From Candidatus Poribacteria bacterium (lineage in GTDB: Bacteria; Poribacteria; WGA-4E; PCPOR2b), in contig JAJEAL010000048.1 in the NCBI GenBank assembly GCA_022822785.1, positions 1 to 64,000 on the forward strand: DNA of 64,000 nt, in the 5' to 3' direction. The translations under genes were made by a program, and so were the position numbers. Under the pieces are notes generated by a model. It saw nothing but the letters and a program-made list of their open reading frames with translations, had not been told where the DNA came from and made no database searches. Shown here in pieces: positions 28,027-38,259 of the stretch. Every line of letters begins with the position of its first letter. Position 1 is the stretch's first letter.

Positions 28027-28950
28027 ATGGGCAGAGCTGCACAAGTCTTGGAACGTATGAAAGGGCCGGTGGTCCCCATTAATGTTTGTTTCAACGTAGA
28101 CGGCACAATCAATTATGATGCGGTGGGGGCGTATGTCAACTGGCTATGTGAAGAGGAGATACCGGTGCTACTGCTAACCTATGGAAGCAGTGAATTTGCG
28201 AGTATTAGCGATGAAGAACTTTGGACATTAACAGCCGCTGTCGCTTCTGCCACCGCCGGACGCTCGCTCTGTATTGCATCCACCAGCTACTGGAAACCGG
28301 CGAAGACTCGGGATTTCCTCGAACACGCTAACGCTGTTGGCGTTGACGCTGTCAAGGTACAAATTAATCCTTGGTTGCCTAAAACGCGAGAGGTGTTGGT
28401 CCGATACTTTGACCAGATTGAAGACGTATCTGATATACCGTTACTGCTCTGGGGTGTTGCCCCGCCCCCCTTTCCCGTAGAGGTGGTAGCGGAATTGGCA
28501 CAACGTCCTTATATCGTTGGTATGAAGAATGACGCACACCCCTTCTATGACTACTACGACCTCATTCGCGCCACAAAGGATGACGGGTTTGGCGTGGTCA
28601 GCGGCGGACAAATGCGCAACTTCGTGTTCGGGCACCAGATTGGTTCGCCCGCCTACTTGTGCCCCATCGCGCCTTTTCGTCCCGATATCGCCTTAGACTT
28701 TCATCAACTGCTAGTTGAAAAGAGCTACGCTCAAGCATGGGAAATGGTTTTTCGTTATGAAGAACCGTGGCTCACATGGGCAATAGATAAAAACTGGCTA
28801 GCGGTCATGAAATCAACAGTACAGCTGCAAGGACTGTATCCCAACAATCTGCTTGGACCACCGAATCCGCCGCCGAGTCCGAGCCTGCTAGCTGAAGTAC
28901 AGGCGAAATTAGAAGCGCTCTTCGGTGCATCGCGTACACGTCCAGCGTAG
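28027..28950 (+). CDS. Dihydrodipicolinate synthase/DapA family protein
   Basis: GPVVPINVCFNVDGTINYDAVGAYVNWLCEEEIPVLLLTYGSSEFASISDEE; start moved from 27904. Confidence 0.87.
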   Translation: MGRAAQVLERMKGPVVPINVCFNVDGTINYDAVGAYVNWLCEEEIPVLLLTYGSSEFASISDEELWTLTAAVASATAGRSLCIASTSYWKPAKTRDFLEHANAVGVDAVKVQINPWLPKTREVLVRYFDQIEDVSDIPLLLWGVAPPPFPVEVVAELAQRPYIVGMKNDAHPFYDYYDLIRATKDDGFGVVSGGQMRNFVFGHQIGSPAYLCPIAPFRPDIALDFHQLLVEKSYAQAWEMVFRYEEPWLTWAIDKNWLAVMKSTVQLQGLYPNNLLGPPNPPPSPSLLAEVQAKLEALFGASRTRPA

Positions 28951-29062
28951 TTACTTCCCCCAACTCTTGAAACCGCTACGTGATAGTTAGTATGCCTTAC
29001 CCTCTAGCCTCTAGCGCTCAGGGAAACGGGAGGGGAAGGGTTACCCAGATGGAAGGAATAGA

Positions 29063-30478
29063 ATGAGTAGCTACGCAACCGCACAATACCCTGAGGATAT
29101 TGCTGTAAATGCTGATGCGTTAAACGAATTGCACCACTTACTCGGCGATCGCCTGGCCACAGGGCAGGAGGTTCGCGAGTGTCATGCGAAGGATGTTTCT
29201 CATCACCGCCCTCATCTGCCGCATGCTGTCGCATTCCCCCACAGCAACACAGAAGTTGCCCAGATTGTGAAAATCTGTGCCCGGTATGCTATGCCAATTG
29301 TTCCCTTCGGTACAGGGACCGGCGTAGAGGGTGCGGTTGTCGCTATCTACGGAGGGATTTGCGTTGACCTGACCCAAATGGGCGCAATTCTCCGGGTCAG
29401 TCAGAAGGACATGGATGCGACAGTGCAAGCGGGGGTTACACGGAAGCAGCTTAACAACCATCTCGCTGAGACCCAGACAGGGCTCTACTTCCCGGTTGAT
29501 CCGGGAGCTGATGCGTCGTTGGGCGGTATGGCAGCGACACGCGCATCGGGCAACGCTGCAGTACGTTACGGTACCATGCGAGAAAACGTGCTCGGATTGA
29601 CGGTAGTAACCGCTGATGGAAGTATTATCCGCACCGGAGGCCGCGCACGCAAGTCTTCTGCGGGCTATGATTTGACCCGATTATTTGTAGGTTCAGAGGG
29701 AACGTTAGGAATTATCACAGAGGTAACGTTGAAGTTGGCAAAGACACCGGCGGCTGTTTCGGCAGCGGTCTGCGCTTTTTCAGACGTTGTAGCAGCGGCA
29801 AGCACAGCCATCCAAGTAATCGGTGCTGGCATCCCTGTGGCTCGATTGGAGTTACTCGATGAAATCCAGATAGGTGCGGTTAATGCCTACTCGGGCTTAG
29901 ATTATAAAGTTGCTCCAACACTTCTCTTTGAGTTTCACGGCTCAGAATCAGCAGTAACCGAGCAAGCACAAACCGCAGGCAGCATTGTCCGCGAACATGG
30001 CGGCGAAGACTTTCACTGGGCAGCCGGGGAGGAAGAACGTAACCGGCTCTGGCAAGCACGATATGATAGCTATTATGCCTCGCTAGCACTTCGCCCCGGA
30101 TCAGTTGGGTATGTCACGGATGTTTGTGTCCCCATCTCACGTTTGGCGGATTGCATCCTGAAAACCAAACAGGAGCTGCAAGCTTCTAGCTTAATCGCCC
30201 CCCTGCTAGGGCACGTAGGGGACGGGAATTTTCATGTGGTGTTCCCTCTCGATCCTGAGCGTCCTGAAGAACTAAAAGAGGCGCAACAGCTCAGTCAGCG
30301 TTTCGTTGAATACGCCCTTCAGATGGAGGGCACCTGCACAGGTGAGCACGGTATCGGCTTGGGCAAGATTGAGGCGCTCAAGCAGGAACATGGACAAGGA
30401 GTTGCCGTAATGCACATGATTAAAAAATCCCTAGACCCACAAAATATCATGAATCCTGGCAAGGTTATACTGCTCTAA
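29063..30478 (+). CDS. FAD-binding glycolate/D-lactate oxidase GlcD-like
   Basis: VPFGTGTGVEGAVVAIYGGICVDL; TRLFVGSEGTLGIITEVTLKL; EGTCTGEHGIGLGK. Confidence 0.93.
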   Translation: MSSYATAQYPEDIAVNADALNELHHLLGDRLATGQEVRECHAKDVSHHRPHLPHAVAFPHSNTEVAQIVKICARYAMPIVPFGTGTGVEGAVVAIYGGICVDLTQMGAILRVSQKDMDATVQAGVTRKQLNNHLAETQTGLYFPVDPGADASLGGMAATRASGNAAVRYGTMRENVLGLTVVTADGSIIRTGGRARKSSAGYDLTRLFVGSEGTLGIITEVTLKLAKTPAAVSAAVCAFSDVVAAASTAIQVIGAGIPVARLELLDEIQIGAVNAYSGLDYKVAPTLLFEFHGSESAVTEQAQTAGSIVREHGGEDFHWAAGEEERNRLWQARYDSYYASLALRPGSVGYVTDVCVPISRLADCILKTKQELQASSLIAPLLGHVGDGNFHVVFPLDPERPEELKEAQQLSQRFVEYALQMEGTCTGEHGIGLGKIEALKQEHGQGVAVMHMIKKSLDPQNIMNPGKVILL

Positions 30479-30487
30479 CTACGTGAT

Positions 30488-30844
30488 ATGAAAACAGCAT
30501 TCAAAAAAGCGCTAATCGCTTTTTTAATTTTCATTTTAAGCCTCATTGGGATTCTAATCGCTGTTATTAGACGCTGGTCACAGAGCGGTTCTTTGATCGA
30601 AAGCATGATGATGGTTGACTTCACAGGACTTCTGCTCGCCGTCTTGGGGTCATCAATCTTAATCCTTATCAGCATTGCCCTGACCTTCTGGCTGGCGTAT
30701 GCGTGGTCGGTTGAGCAACCTGTATTGGGAGAACGGATTATCAGACTGGCAACGGTCGTGAGCATTCTACTCATCCTTGTCTTCGGCGGTATGGGCATCG
30801 GCTTAATCGTTTTGCGGACCCTCTGGACAGTTAACTATTTTTAG
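30488..30844 (+). CDS. Small polytopic membrane protein
   Basis: 118 aa with three hydrophobic segments. Confidence 0.6.
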   Translation: MKTAFKKALIAFLIFILSLIGILIAVIRRWSQSGSLIESMMMVDFTGLLLAVLGSSILILISIALTFWLAYAWSVEQPVLGERIIRLATVVSILLILVFGGMGIGLIVLRTLWTVNYF

Positions 30845-31131
30845 ATTGGAAACGGTGAACAGATTGTTCTCACGTTTCGTGCTAGGCTTTGACCGGCGAA
30901 GGTATCAACAGTTGCAAGCTAGCATCACCACTGGTTAAATACTCCTACGTCCGCAGATTTTCGCTTGCATTCAGAGATCTGGATGTGCTAAAATAAATTG
31001 TGAATGTCTCATATTGCATGACAAGACTTCAACAGTTAGGTTGATTTTATCAAAGTCACGGTTAGCAAATGGAATTCACTGTATACTGTAGAAATTGATT
31101 TCTACAATATGCACTAACAAATTGAGAAGGG

Positions 31132-31695
31132 GTGTCAACGATTCAAAGCAGAGGCCGCCGCTATCAACAAAAAGCACCACAGCAGCAGAACAGAGTTAAT
31201 CGACAGATTCGGGCAAGACAGGTTTTGTTAATCTCCACCGAGAACGAGAAACTTGGGCCCATGCCCGTTTACGAAGCGCTGGACCGAGCACAGGCAGAAG
31301 GACTTGATTTGGTAGAAGTTTCTCCAAATTCTAATCCGCCGGTTTGCAAAATTATGGACTACGGTAAGTTCCAGTATGAGAAAAGCAAACGGGCGAAAGA
31401 AGCAAAAAAGAAACAAGCCAAAGTTGTCCTGAAAGAGATAAAGTTCAAATCTGTAAGGACCGGAGATCACGACTTTCAATTTAGGCTTCGCCACGCCCAC
31501 GATTTTTTATCGAACGGTTGGAAGGTTAAAGTGAGTGTTAGATTCAGTGGGCGTGAAATGTTGCACACAGATCTGGGGAGAGAAATGCTGCGACGGTTTG
31601 CAGCAGAGGTCGCGGATATCGGCGAGATAGAGTCGCCCCCACGGATGGAGAGTCGCTCCATGTTTATGGTCTTGGCGCCACAATTAGATAAGTAG
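31132..31695 (+). CDS. infC: Translation initiation factor IF-3; probable true start AUU at 31141
   Basis: RVNRQIRARQVLLISTENEKLGPMPVYEALDRAQAEGLDLVEVSPNSNPPVCKIMDYGKFQYE; followed by rpmI and rplT. Confidence 0.96.
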   Translation: MSTIQSRGRRYQQKAPQQQNRVNRQIRARQVLLISTENEKLGPMPVYEALDRAQAEGLDLVEVSPNSNPPVCKIMDYGKFQYEKSKRAKEAKKKQAKVVLKEIKFKSVRTGDHDFQFRLRHAHDFLSNGWKVKVSVRFSGREMLHTDLGREMLRRFAAEVADIGEIESPPRMESRSMFMVLAPQLDK

Positions 31696-31710
31696 AGGAG
31701 CATCAGTCAT

Positions 31711-31905
31711 ATGCCGAAAATTAAGACACATAAAGGTTCAGCCAAGCGTTTCAAATTCACAGGAAATGGGAAGATTCGTAGGCAGAAAGCTTATTCTAAC
31801 CACCTGTTTGCCTCAAAAACGTCGAAGCGGAAGCGAAATCTCAGAAAAAGTGCGCTTGCAGATAAATCGAACGAGAAGAGGCTGCGTCGCTTGCTTCCCA
31901 ACTAG
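31711..31905 (+). CDS. rpmI: 50S ribosomal protein L35
   Basis: [33 protein letters not shown]. Confidence 0.96.
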   Translation: MPKIKTHKGSAKRFKFTGNGKIRRQKAYSNHLFASKTSKRKRNLRKSALADKSNEKRLRRLLPN

Positions 31906-31938
31906 GTTGCTGTCAAAATTGCTTTTAAGGAGAGCGTA

Positions 31939-32289
31939 ATGTCAAAAGTAAAAACAGGTAGCGTTCGTCGTCGTCGCCGTCAAAGAGTGATGAAGCACTC
32001 AAAGGGTTATCGTGGTGGTCGCAATAACCTAAAACGGTCCGCGATGGAGGCTGTTGAGAAAGGTTGGAATTATGCCTATGCCCACCGCCGGGCGCGCAAA
32101 AGGGAATTCAGGCAATTGTGGATTGCCCGCATCAATGCTGCGGCCCGGATGCACGGCTTATCCTACAGCCGGTTTATGCACGGCTTAAAAAAGGCGGGAA
32201 TTGACCTCAATCGCAAGGTTCTCGCTGACCTTGCTATTCATGATGAGGAAGGATTTGCTCGTATCGCTGCACTTGCGAAAGGTTCATAA
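31939..32289 (+). CDS. rplT: 50S ribosomal protein L20
   Basis: [45 protein letters not shown]-type sequence. Confidence 0.96.
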   Translation: MSKVKTGSVRRRRRQRVMKHSKGYRGGRNNLKRSAMEAVEKGWNYAYAHRRARKREFRQLWIARINAAARMHGLSYSRFMHGLKKAGIDLNRKVLADLAIHDEEGFARIAALAKGS

Positions 32290-32309
32290 AACTGAGTTTG
32301 CGTAAAGGC

Positions 32310-32580
32310 TATGAAAGGACAAAGTAAGCGGGTCGAGTATTCTAATCAGAGAGGCTGCGTCACCGGCTGAAAGCGCATCTTTAGAATGGGTCGCCGAATT
32401 TCATCCTGGAGCCGCCGAGTTGAACGCTAATTTAGGCAAGTAGGCTCGTGCCGGGAATTTCACCGTTACTGAAATAGTTAATGAAGTGGGCAGATGTAAT
32501 ATCTGCCAATAAGGGTGGTACCGCGGAAGGTTTTGACGCCTGTCACTTTCGTCCCTTGGACGGAGTGATAGGCGTTTTTT
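32310..32580 (+). promoter_or_regulatory. T-box leader for pheST, specifier UUC (Phe) at 32400-32402, T-box motif AAGGGTGGTACCGCGG at 32511-32526
   Basis: Canonical GGGTGGTACCGCGG antiterminator sequence, Stem I-like AGAGAG region, GAATTTCATCCTGGAG specifier region, then a terminator directly before pheS. Confidence 0.88.
32536..32580 (+). terminator. Rho-independent terminator of the pheS T-box leader
   Basis: CGCCTGTCACTTTCGTCC-CTTG-GACGGAGTGATAGGCG followed by TTTTTT. Confidence 0.88.
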
Positions 32581-32604
32581 ATTGCCATGTTATAGGAGAT
32601 AGAT

Positions 32605-33621
32605 ATGCAGGAAGAGTTGAAACGAATCGAGGCTGAAGGGTTGACAGAACTGAAAGCAGTGGACGATCTGCGCGAATTAGAATCCCTACGGATTAAGTAC
32701 TTCGGCCGCAGAGGTTCGCTCTCCGCGGTGATGCGAGGAATGGGGAAACTCTCTAAAGCGGAGCGACCGATTGTGGGCAAGCTCGCGAACGAAGTACGCG
32801 CCAATCTTACAGAAGCTTTTGATCAGGCAGAAGAAGCTTTGAACCAACGTGCGCGAGAACAACAGCTTGAAGCCGAGTCTGTAGATATTACCCTCCCTGG
32901 TCGCCTGCCACAGTTTGGAAAAAAGCATCCGGTGACACAAACTTTTGACCGCATCCAAGAAATTTTCCGGGGCATGGGATTCCAAGTGGCTGAAGGTCCC
33001 GAAGTTGAGCATGAATATTACAATTTTGATGCGTTAAACACGCCCGCAGAGCATCCCGCTCGAGATGCACACGATACATTTTATATCACCGATAGCTTAC
33101 TGTTGCGGACACACACTTCACCGGTTCAAATCCGCTACATGGAACAACAGCCCCCCCCTATACGGATTATCGTCCCGGGGCGCGTATATCGCTGCGATTC
33201 CGATGCCTCTCACACACCGATGTTTCATCAGGTCGAAGGTTTACTAGTTGCCGAACAGGTCACTTTTAGTGAATTGAAGGGAGTATTATACGCTTTTGTG
33301 CAGCAGATGTTCGGGGAGGGAACCCGGACTCGTTTCCGTCCACATTTCTTCCCGTTCACAGAGCCGAGTGCGGAGGTGGATATCTCCTGTACAACATGTC
33401 ACGGCGAAGGCTGTCGTCTCTGCTCAGGCACCGGTTGGCTTGAGATTTTGGGCGCAGGATCGGTGCATCCAAATGTTTTTCGTTACGTGAATTACGATCC
33501 GGAACAGGTGACGGGCTTTGCGTTTGGCATGGGGGTCGATCGGATTGCGACATTGAAATACGGTATCCCAGACCTCCGGTTGATGTTTGACAATGATATG
33601 CGATTCGCCCGACAGTTTTGA
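32605..33621 (+). CDS. pheS: Phenylalanine-tRNA ligase alpha subunit
   Basis: HPVTQTFDRIQEIFRGMGFQVAEGPEVEHEYYNFDALNTPAEHPARD; GMGVDRIATLKYGIPDLRLMFDND. Confidence 0.96.
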   Translation: MQEELKRIEAEGLTELKAVDDLRELESLRIKYFGRRGSLSAVMRGMGKLSKAERPIVGKLANEVRANLTEAFDQAEEALNQRAREQQLEAESVDITLPGRLPQFGKKHPVTQTFDRIQEIFRGMGFQVAEGPEVEHEYYNFDALNTPAEHPARDAHDTFYITDSLLLRTHTSPVQIRYMEQQPPPIRIIVPGRVYRCDSDASHTPMFHQVEGLLVAEQVTFSELKGVLYAFVQQMFGEGTRTRFRPHFFPFTEPSAEVDISCTTCHGEGCRLCSGTGWLEILGAGSVHPNVFRYVNYDPEQVTGFAFGMGVDRIATLKYGIPDLRLMFDNDMRFARQF

Positions 33622-33643
33622 AACTAACAGAGGAAAATGAATC

Positions 33644-36040
33644 ATGAACGTAAGTATCAAGTGGTTAAAAGAATATGTTGATTTCGATCTGTCCCCTGAA
33701 ACTCTAGCGGAACGTTTGCTGATGCTGGGCATGGAAATCGAGTCGATAAAACAGCTTGGAGAAGGTCTAGATCAGGTGATCGTTGGCAAGATCAAAGCCG
33801 TAGAAAAACACCCAAAGGCGGACAGACTAGTGCTATGCACGGTTGATGTCGGGTCGGGTACAGACGCCCAAATCGTCTGCGGTGCTCCGAATGCCCGTGA
33901 AGGGCTAGTTGCTCCCGTTGCGGTCGTCGGTGCACAATTGCCCAACGGGTTGACAATCAAACGAGCGAAAATCCGAGGCGTGGAATCTCAAGGGATGCTC
34001 TGCTCAGAGCAAGAGTTAGCGATTTCAGATGAAGCCTCCGGCTTGATGGCGCTTCCCGACGATTTGCAAATTGGCGCCCCGCTTGTTGAGGCTTTCGGTT
34101 TAGACGATGTTGTGTTAGCGCTTGAAATTACGCCCAATCGCCCGGATTGCCTCAGCATGATTGGGGTCGCTAGAGAGATTAGTGTAGCCACGGGCAATCC
34201 ACTCAGGTTGCCGGAAGTAAATCTCCAATCGGGGACAACAGATATTCATGAGCTCACTAGTGTAACGATTGACGCTGCAGATCTCTGTCCCCGCTACGCA
34301 GCGCGAATTATTCGAGGGGTCAAAATCGCGCCTTCGCCCGCTTGGTTACAGCGTCAGCTCGAAGCTGTCGGTGTCGGAACAATTAACAATATCGTCGATA
34401 TTACCAACTATGTCCTTATGGAATACGGCCATCCCTTGCACGCTTTCGATTACCACCGACTAACTGAGAACCGGATTGTTGTTCGTCGCGCCAAGCCGGA
34501 CGAGACCCTGAAAACAATCGATGAAGAAAAGCGGGAGTTGACACCCGATATGCTTATCATTGCTGATGCGGAGAATCCGGTCGCGTTGGCGGGTGTGATG
34601 GGTGGCTTCGATTCGGAGATTACCGACCGGACGGCTGACGTGCTGCTTGAAAGTGCATATTTCTATCCGCCAAGCATTCGGAAAACGTCAAAGGCGTTGG
34701 GGATGCACACCGAAGCGTCACATCGATTTGAACGCGGGGCAGATCCCGAAGGCGTGATTCCAGCCCTTAACCGTGCGACCCAACTCATTGCGGACATCGC
34801 CGGCGGAGAAGTCTGTTCAGGAATTATTGATGTTTATCCGGGCAAGCGAGAAGCTATCAATATTCAGCTTCGTCCTGAACGCGTCAACTTTATCCTGGGA
34901 ACGGACATTGTCCGTGACGACATGCGTGACATCCTAACCCGCCTCGGCTTTAGTGTGTCCGATACGTTTGAAGTTACGGTCCCCACCTTCCGCCCCGATG
35001 TGACACAGGAAATCGATTTGGTTGAAGAAATTGCGCGTGTCTACGGATTCGATAACATTCCAACTACGCTACCCAGAGGTGATATCCCTATCCCAAAACC
35101 GGACCCGAAGGAGAACCTACGCGAGGGTGTAAAAACATATCTGTTGCAATGTGGTATGATGGAAGCAATGAACTACGCATTCTATCATCCGGCCGCTTTT
35201 GACCGTATCCGTCTTGCCCCCGCAGATCCGCTCCGTCAAGCGATTCCAATCATGAATCCGTTAAGCGAAGATCAGTCGATCATGCGAACAACCTTACTTC
35301 CTAGCTTGCTTGCAAATGCCCAACGGAATCGGAACCATCAAATCAATGATGTACAATTTTTTGAGTTCAGCAAAGTTTTCCTCCGAACCGAAGGGGATGA
35401 ATACCCAAATGAACCTGAGCGTGTCGCAGGCATTATTGCCGGTCGCCTCGGCGCAGGTGTATACGGCGATCCACTGCGTCCGGGGGACTTCTTTGATATC
35501 AAAGGGATCGTCGAGGGCCTGCTCAACCGATGCGGACTTTCAGATTATACCGTCGCCCACACCGACCATCCAGCTTTCCATCCCGGACGCCGGGCGGAAA
35601 TCCGAATCGAAGATAGTACACTGTGCGTCTTCGGTGAAGCCCATCCGGAGGTGTTAGAAAACTACGACTTGCCCCATAAGGCGTATCTGTTTGAACTCGA
35701 TTTTGAAAGATTGGTCGCCGTCGTAGAACCGACGAAACAGTTTGAACCTATCCCAATTTACCCCAGCGTCAATCGGGATCTCGCCATTGTGCTAGACGTC
35801 GATACGCCCGCCAGTCGTCCGGCTGAAATTATTAAATCTGCCGGCGGTAAGCTAGTCTCTTCACTGCATATCTTCGATGTGTACACAGGTGAACAGGTCC
35901 CCGAAGGGAAGAAGAGCTTAGCATTCGCAATAGAATACCGTTCGGCAGCGGAAACGCTCACGGATGAGATTGTGGATCGGGTTCACGATGGGATTCTAGA
36001 TCGGTTGGAACAGCAGTTAGGGGCAACCCTGCGAAGTTGA
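33644..36040 (+). CDS. pheT: Phenylalanine-tRNA ligase beta subunit
   Basis: MNVSIKWLKEYVDFDLSPETLAERL; VCGAPNAREGLVAPVAVVGA; EITPNRPDCLSMIGVAREI; immediately follows pheS. Confidence 0.96.
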   Translation: MNVSIKWLKEYVDFDLSPETLAERLLMLGMEIESIKQLGEGLDQVIVGKIKAVEKHPKADRLVLCTVDVGSGTDAQIVCGAPNAREGLVAPVAVVGAQLPNGLTIKRAKIRGVESQGMLCSEQELAISDEASGLMALPDDLQIGAPLVEAFGLDDVVLALEITPNRPDCLSMIGVAREISVATGNPLRLPEVNLQSGTTDIHELTSVTIDAADLCPRYAARIIRGVKIAPSPAWLQRQLEAVGVGTINNIVDITNYVLMEYGHPLHAFDYHRLTENRIVVRRAKPDETLKTIDEEKRELTPDMLIIADAENPVALAGVMGGFDSEITDRTADVLLESAYFYPPSIRKTSKALGMHTEASHRFERGADPEGVIPALNRATQLIADIAGGEVCSGIIDVYPGKREAINIQLRPERVNFILGTDIVRDDMRDILTRLGFSVSDTFEVTVPTFRPDVTQEIDLVEEIARVYGFDNIPTTLPRGDIPIPKPDPKENLREGVKTYLLQCGMMEAMNYAFYHPAAFDRIRLAPADPLRQAIPIMNPLSEDQSIMRTTLLPSLLANAQRNRNHQINDVQFFEFSKVFLRTEGDEYPNEPERVAGIIAGRLGAGVYGDPLRPGDFFDIKGIVEGLLNRCGLSDYTVAHTDHPAFHPGRRAEIRIEDSTLCVFGEAHPEVLENYDLPHKAYLFELDFERLVAVVEPTKQFEPIPIYPSVNRDLAIVLDVDTPASRPAEIIKSAGGKLVSSLHIFDVYTGEQVPEGKKSLAFAIEYRSAAETLTDEIVDRVHDGILDRLEQQLGATLRS

Positions 36041-36055
36041 GTGGTGCCGTAGCAC

Positions 36056-37126
36056 TTAGCGGTGCCACCACCTTCTCTTAGGTTTGGTTTCCGGCAGGTG
36101 AGGTTGGAGGGATTTTTCGGATCGTAGAGATTTGAGTAGGTTCGATATTTCCTTATTTTTTCTGTCGGTTTCTAAGACGGTTTCGCATATTGCCACAGCA
36201 CGTCTTCCAATCGCTGAATCTTGTGTCTCTTGATAGGCAAGGCTACAGATTGTTGCAGCGGCACTATTGTAATCTACCGGCTCAATCTCGCTCGGCGGTT
36301 TATCGGGCAGCCAGTCGAGAAGCGCAAGTCCAACATTCCACGCCTGAGACTTTGCGTCGCACATCAGCTTGTGATACAGCGGATTCGCCGATGAATCATC
36401 GAGCCAATACGCTTGTTCGTAACAGTCAGCGGCTTCCTCATAGGCTTCATTAGTAACATGGAGTTTCGCCAATTCCATATAAAACGCATACAGTCCTGAA
36501 TCGGTAATGTCGTACACCTCGTGCTGTGTGCTTGTCAACCACTCCCCATCCTCCAGAAATTGGATCGCCGAATTTTTTTCATCTTCCGTAATAATGATGC
36601 CGGTGAGGAGGTGCTTGGCCACCGCTGCATTGGGATAAATTTTGGTACGACTCTTCATCAAGGGATACGCTTGCACCGGTTTGTCCATCTGCAGCAGCTT
36701 AAGTCCGGTTGCAATTCGGAAAAGCGAGATGATTGAATCGCTGTTTTTTCGCGCTCGCTCATCAAAAACCGTCGCTTGATTGTCTGCAATATAGCGATTG
36801 AGTGTCTCCAATTCCGATCGGACTGTTGAATCAGCAGGATTTATTTCGTGCGCCCTCGCAAAAAATCTTTGAGCAGCAAACAGCTCATCCCACCCCCGAT
36901 AGATTCGTCCAAGCGACAAATTCGCCTGTGCGAGAAGCGGTGTCGCAACGGCAACAGACGCAATAGTATCCCACGCTTGAATTGCTGTTGAAAGCTCCTT
37001 CGGTGCCGTCAACGTTTGGGCATAAGCCACAAACCGATCTAGCTCTGATTGGATTTTCGCTCTGTCGAATATGAAAATAGGGGCCATTGGTAATCTCTCA
37101 GATCTTAGGCGTCTGCCGATACCCAA
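36056..37126 (-). CDS. TPR-containing hypothetical protein
   Basis: Helical TPR-like repeats (AAQRFFARAHEINPADSTV; AADCYEQAYWLDDSSANPLYH); start may be 37087. Confidence 0.7.
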   Translation of the reverse strand: MGIGRRLRSERLPMAPIFIFDRAKIQSELDRFVAYAQTLTAPKELSTAIQAWDTIASVAVATPLLAQANLSLGRIYRGWDELFAAQRFFARAHEINPADSTVRSELETLNRYIADNQATVFDERARKNSDSIISLFRIATGLKLLQMDKPVQAYPLMKSRTKIYPNAAVAKHLLTGIIITEDEKNSAIQFLEDGEWLTSTQHEVYDITDSGLYAFYMELAKLHVTNEAYEEAADCYEQAYWLDDSSANPLYHKLMCDAKSQAWNVGLALLDWLPDKPPSEIEPVDYNSAAATICSLAYQETQDSAIGRRAVAICETVLETDRKNKEISNLLKSLRSEKSLQPHLPETKPKRRWWHR

Positions 37127-37329
37127 TCCTGTGTGTTCCTCTCAAATTCCTCCGCGAGCTCATCAGAGATAGTATCTTTGATAACCGCAACTAGGTGAGT
37201 CCGGAACGCTCCCCAATCGGTGCCGCGCCCGGTGAAACGGTGTCGGTTATCAATTTCGACAAACATGGTGTCATTCGCTTCATGATGTGATTCAAAATAG
37301 CGATTGATTTTCATAGATTCCTCCAACAA
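37105..37329 (-). CDS. Small hypothetical protein
   Basis: 74-aa ORF, same strand as the adjacent TPR gene. Confidence 0.45.
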   Translation of the reverse strand: MLEESMKINRYFESHHEANDTMFVEIDNRHRFTGRGTDWGAFRTHLVAVIKDTISDELAEEFERNTQDWVSADA

Positions 37330-37490
37330 TTAAACACTACCCGTATCGTTATATTCTGTGGTTGGACTTTAGTCCATGTTCCGAGACAGTGAAAGTCCTA
37401 GCTTATTTGAAACAAGGCATACATCCAACGTTTCGCCTTTTCGTGTTCGCGTATCCCCGTTTTCTGGTTCTCCTGTCATCAGCTTTACCC

Positions 37491-38219
37491 CTATCTCGTT
37501 CCAACCGTCCACTCACTAATTTCCCAGCCCGATTCTATTGCAACCTGTCGTAACCCTTTGCTCGGATTGACGACAATTGGGTTGCCAACGCATTCTAGCA
37601 TTGGTAGATCTGCACGGCTATCGCCATAGGCATAGCTTTCAGCGAGGTCAACATTATGCTGTTCGACAAAAGCTTGGATTGCGCGAACTTTTTCCGTCTC
37701 GCTAAGCGGCAGCGTGGTCAACTCTCCTGTAAATTTTCCAGCTGCCTCCTCAAGTTGCACAGTTAACGCGGCATCGGCTTGAAGATAGTCGGCGAGAGGT
37801 TGTACGATAAAATCAAGAGATCCGGTCACAAGCACAATTAGATCTCCTCGGTTTTGGTGTTCACGAATACACTCTAACGCGGCGGGGAATAACTTTGAGT
37901 GTACATACGTCTCGAACTGCTCGCCGGCAAGCTGTTTGACTGCTTCCGATTTCAGTCCTTGATAGTTGCGATAGAAAACTTGGTTGAATCTTGTACGACT
38001 CACTTTATCTAGGAAAAAGTAGTAGACAACCTTCAACGCAAACCAAGCGAGCCAAAAGGGACGAAAAAAGGTAGGAAGCAGGCAGGAACGGAATTGGACG
38101 TAATAGTGGACGATGGTTGTGCTCACGATGGTGCCATCAACATCGAAGAAAGCAGCCGTTTTTTTCTTTTCGGGGTGAACATCTCTTAACTCGTTTACCA
38201 CGTGAACCCCTCCGGTCAC
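37491..38219 (-). CDS. HAD-IB family phosphatase (SerB-like)
   Basis: AAFFDVDGTIVSTTIVHYYVQF; LVTGSLDFIVQPLADYL; YGDSRADLPMLECVGNPIVVNP. Confidence 0.92.
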   Translation of the reverse strand: MTGGVHVVNELRDVHPEKKKTAAFFDVDGTIVSTTIVHYYVQFRSCLLPTFFRPFWLAWFALKVVYYFFLDKVSRTRFNQVFYRNYQGLKSEAVKQLAGEQFETYVHSKLFPAALECIREHQNRGDLIVLVTGSLDFIVQPLADYLQADAALTVQLEEAAGKFTGELTTLPLSETEKVRAIQAFVEQHNVDLAESYAYGDSRADLPMLECVGNPIVVNPSKGLRQVAIESGWEISEWTVGTR

Positions 38220-38259
38220 ACCTTACACCATGCGATTCATGTAATCTGCCCGTCGCGAT

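Noticed and set aside
33115-33140. GGTTCAAATCC resembling a tRNA T-loop (B box)
   Set aside because: Lies inside pheS coding sequence (TSPVQIRYME) with no cloverleaf around it.
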